Assembly (NCBI GenBank): GCA_947396885.1
Contig: OX377204.1
Location: forward strand, 95,924,728-95,988,727
Source of the DNA: Heligmosomoides polygyrus polygyrus
Taxonomy: Eukaryota; Nematoda; Chromadorea; Rhabditida; Heligmosomidae
Length of the DNA stretch: 64,000 nucleotides
Reading direction: 5' to 3'
A program made the position numbers and the translations under genes. The notes under the pieces were generated by a model. The model worked only from the letters and a program-made list of their open reading frames with translations, was not told where the DNA came from and ran no database searches. Positions 61,702-64,000 of this stretch are shown one piece after another; the stretch's first letter is position 1, and every line of letters starts with the position of its first letter.

Positions 61702-62660
61702 ACCTATAGTTGACAGGATCCGCATTCGCCGGTGACCGACTTTCCTACGATAGTTCACGGAGTTTGATAGAAAGTTCACCAGTGGACGAAAAACTTGACA
61801 CCTACCGGTGAATTCCATACGAGTATTTGCTTTTCTAATTCGCCGAAAAGTCACCATGATTCACCATGATCAGATATGTCAAAAAGGTCACCAGCTAGAC
61901 CAACAGACAGTTCTGGAACACCCAGCGGTGAACTGCAAGTGAGTCTCTGGCGAAGTATGGTTAGAAGGGCAACTACTCGCTGTATAGAGTTCAGCTGTGG
62001 GTGACCGACTTTCCTCCGGTAGTTCAACGAAATTTGTCAAAAACGTCACCAGTGTACGGAAATCTTGTCATCTACCGGTGAGCGCGATACGAGTATTTGC
62101 CTTTCTACTTCGTCGTGAAGTCACCTATGATTCACCGCTAAGGGTTCCAAAATTTCTAGCAGACTTGGCTGGGAGACGTAAAGTCGTTTATGCACGGCAA
62201 AGCAGCGACGATAAATCTGGAACACCCAGAGGTAAACTGCAGGTGTACCTTCCCAAAGTGTGGTGTAGGAAGGCAACTACTCTTCACATAGAGTTCACCT
62301 ATAGGTCACTGACTTTACTCCCGTAGTTCAACGAGATTTGTCAAAAAGGTCATCAGTGGACGAAAATCGTGTCATCTATCGGTGAACTGCACAAGAGCAT
62401 TTGTCTTTCTATGTATATCACCAGCAAGTCACCTATGGTTCACCGCAAGGGTTCCAGAATTTGTAGCAGACTTGGCCGGGAAACATAAAGGCGTTTATGC
62501 ACGAAGAAGCAGCGACGAGATAACTCTGGAGCACCTAGCGGTGAACTACAGGTGAGAACCCGGCGAAGCGTGGTGTAGAAGGGTAAGCACTCTTCACATA
62601 GAGCTCACCTATGGGTGATCGACTTTCCTCCGGTAGTTCAACGGAATTTCATAAAAGAGC
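61702..62660 (+). repeat. Tandem array of ~270-310 bp units rich in CACCGGTGA words
   Basis: The landmark GTGACCGACTTTCCTCCGGT (with variants) recurs at about 61732, 62001, 62303 and 62615. Units share GTTCCAGAATTTGTAGCAGA, TTTATGCACG and GGTGAACTGCA. Units are about 75-85 percent alike by eye. Confidence 0.82.
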
Positions 62661-63098
62661 TTCAAATTAATTTCGCTGACAGTGTGTGTAATGTGGGGCA
62701 CAATACGTAATTACACGAGTTACGTGCCACTTTACGACACTCCCAGCGGTCAAGTGGAAGGCAAATTACAGTTCACCAAGAAATTTTCACCGGTAGGTGA
62801 CCGAAATTTTATCGAACTAACCACTCTGAGCAGAGGTTTTGAAAAACAAAGGCTATCACTTGGCGGAAACTATGTATCAAACTCCCGCCATAGAAATGAA
62901 ATTCCGTCGAATTTTGGGAGAAATTCTGTTTAACTAACGGTCAACTTTTCGGTAAACCGCAGTTGACCGCTGCGATTCTCTGAGACCATTATCCACCCCT
63001 AGTTGACCGAAGAGGCTTTCGAGAAAAATTCTCGTCACAGATGTATCCCACTGTCCTACATGTGGGCCACGAAAGAGCGCTGCCAAAAAGAACTCACA

Positions 63099-63300
63099 GG
63101 TACTTGTCGCTAATATGGCCTACATCACTGGTCGAGATCACACTAAACCACCAGAATTCGGCGAATCAAACGGACAGCGCTCACTATCTGAGGGGCACGT
63201 AAGGTCGACGCGGCCTGACTGGCTGATTGGTTGCCACGTGTTCGGTCGGTGATTGGCTGACACGTTCTCAGCTCCCTATGTAGGCCACATTAGCGACTAG
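63099..63300. repeat. Palindromic CCAAT-bearing repeat, complete unit
   Basis: Left GGTACTTGTCGCTAATATGG plus CCTACAT, right ATGTAGGCCACATTAGCGAC. Interior GGCTGATTGGTTGCC and GTGATTGGCTGAC. Its left end matches the start of each unit in the array at 52466-54010. Confidence 0.7.
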
Positions 63301-64000
63301 TTGTCGCAGCTCACCGATCCACGTGAGGGTTAGACTGCCGTCTGTGGATTCTGTCAGACTGCTTTCAGCGACGCCAGCGACAAGTGCGACTGAATCGCAC
63401 GCACATGTAAAGCATTCTAATCGATTAGCTCCAAGCGATCGCGCGTAAAATCGATATTCGTCTTGTGCCTGTCTTCAGTCACTAAAATACCACTCTAACC
63501 GTATGTGGGTTGTGCGAGTCATACGCTTCTAAGCGCTGTGTTCGCCAAAGGCTCTAGGCTCAGATGACACAGCGAGGGCGCAGTCCCTAGAAGGCGCCTA
63601 CTCTGGAAAGCACCTCGAATCGATTTCGAGTTCGATTCCGTGCTCAGGTCATCCAAGCGCTTCAACTCTTTGTAGTCGAAGAAATGGTAGCCGAAAGATG
63701 TCGCAGGTCCGAACTGGAATTCAGACTGCCTCCAAGACATTGGTTAGAAGTAGAATGCACGGCGTATTCCGTAAAGGAAACAAGCCCACATGTGGGTTAG
63801 GCTCCTGGAAGCCGAAGAACTGCTCCAGTCTACATGAAATTTTGCAGATTTCTGCATTTTTTTCGGGCTTGAAGGAAATTAAACGCCTCCGGCTAACTCC
63901 CTCTGTATTTGAAGGCAATTTATCTGCTTGAAATCTGAAAATCTGCACTCTTCTGGGCAAAAGACTCGCCCGAAAAACCGTGGCTGATAAGGCAACTAAT

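Overview
The window looks like nuclear DNA of a clade V (strongylid) nematode, most plausibly a hookworm. Genus is an inference from tiny 56-82 bp introns with TTTCAG-type acceptors, two mariner elements, a Penelope-like fragment and very dense short inverted-repeat elements. There is no bacterial or viral gene organisation. Most of the 64 kb is non-coding and repeat-derived.

One host gene dominates: a two-pore-domain potassium (K2P/TWK) channel of the THIK (KCNK12/KCNK13) type on the minus strand. I could rebuild it from eleven exons between 46808 and 10261. All exon phases agree and give a 421-residue protein, close to the size of vertebrate THIK channels. It has TM1, pore 1 (TIGFG), TM2 (LFFNLFLER), TM3, pore 2 (TIGFGD), TM4 and a C-terminal LLxLQKQL-like helix. 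About 1.27 kb of coding sequence is spread over 36.5 kb. Introns 1, 2 and 10 (7.5, 17.5 and 5.5 kb) hold most of the repeats. A second, unrecognised coding candidate lies at 48449-48874 on the plus strand.

Layout. 0.1-10 kb (downstream of the gene): foldback and MITE copies, a LINE reverse-transcriptase tail and a tRNA-derived SINE. 10.3-21.6 kb: channel exons 11 to 3, with a Penelope-like fragment inside intron 10. 21.6-39.1 kb: intron 2, with nested MITEs, a hAT-like MITE, tRNA-like elements, a 5 kb composite palindrome and a full-length mariner with one late frameshift. 39.1-46.8 kb: exons 2 and 1 around a triple-nested MITE and an AT-rich tandem array. 46.8-48.1 kb: a decayed mariner abutting exon 1. 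48.1-64 kb: repeats, including an array of CCAAT-box-bearing units (52.5-54.0 kb) and a ~300 bp tandem array (61.7-62.7 kb).

The most informative repeat observations are internal 'empty sites'. Comparing occupied and unoccupied copies of host repeats shows that the abundant ~135 bp GC-rich MITEs duplicate TAA or TTA, as PIF/Harbinger elements do. A different 272 bp MITE duplicates the 8 bp GAAAATTT, as hAT elements do.
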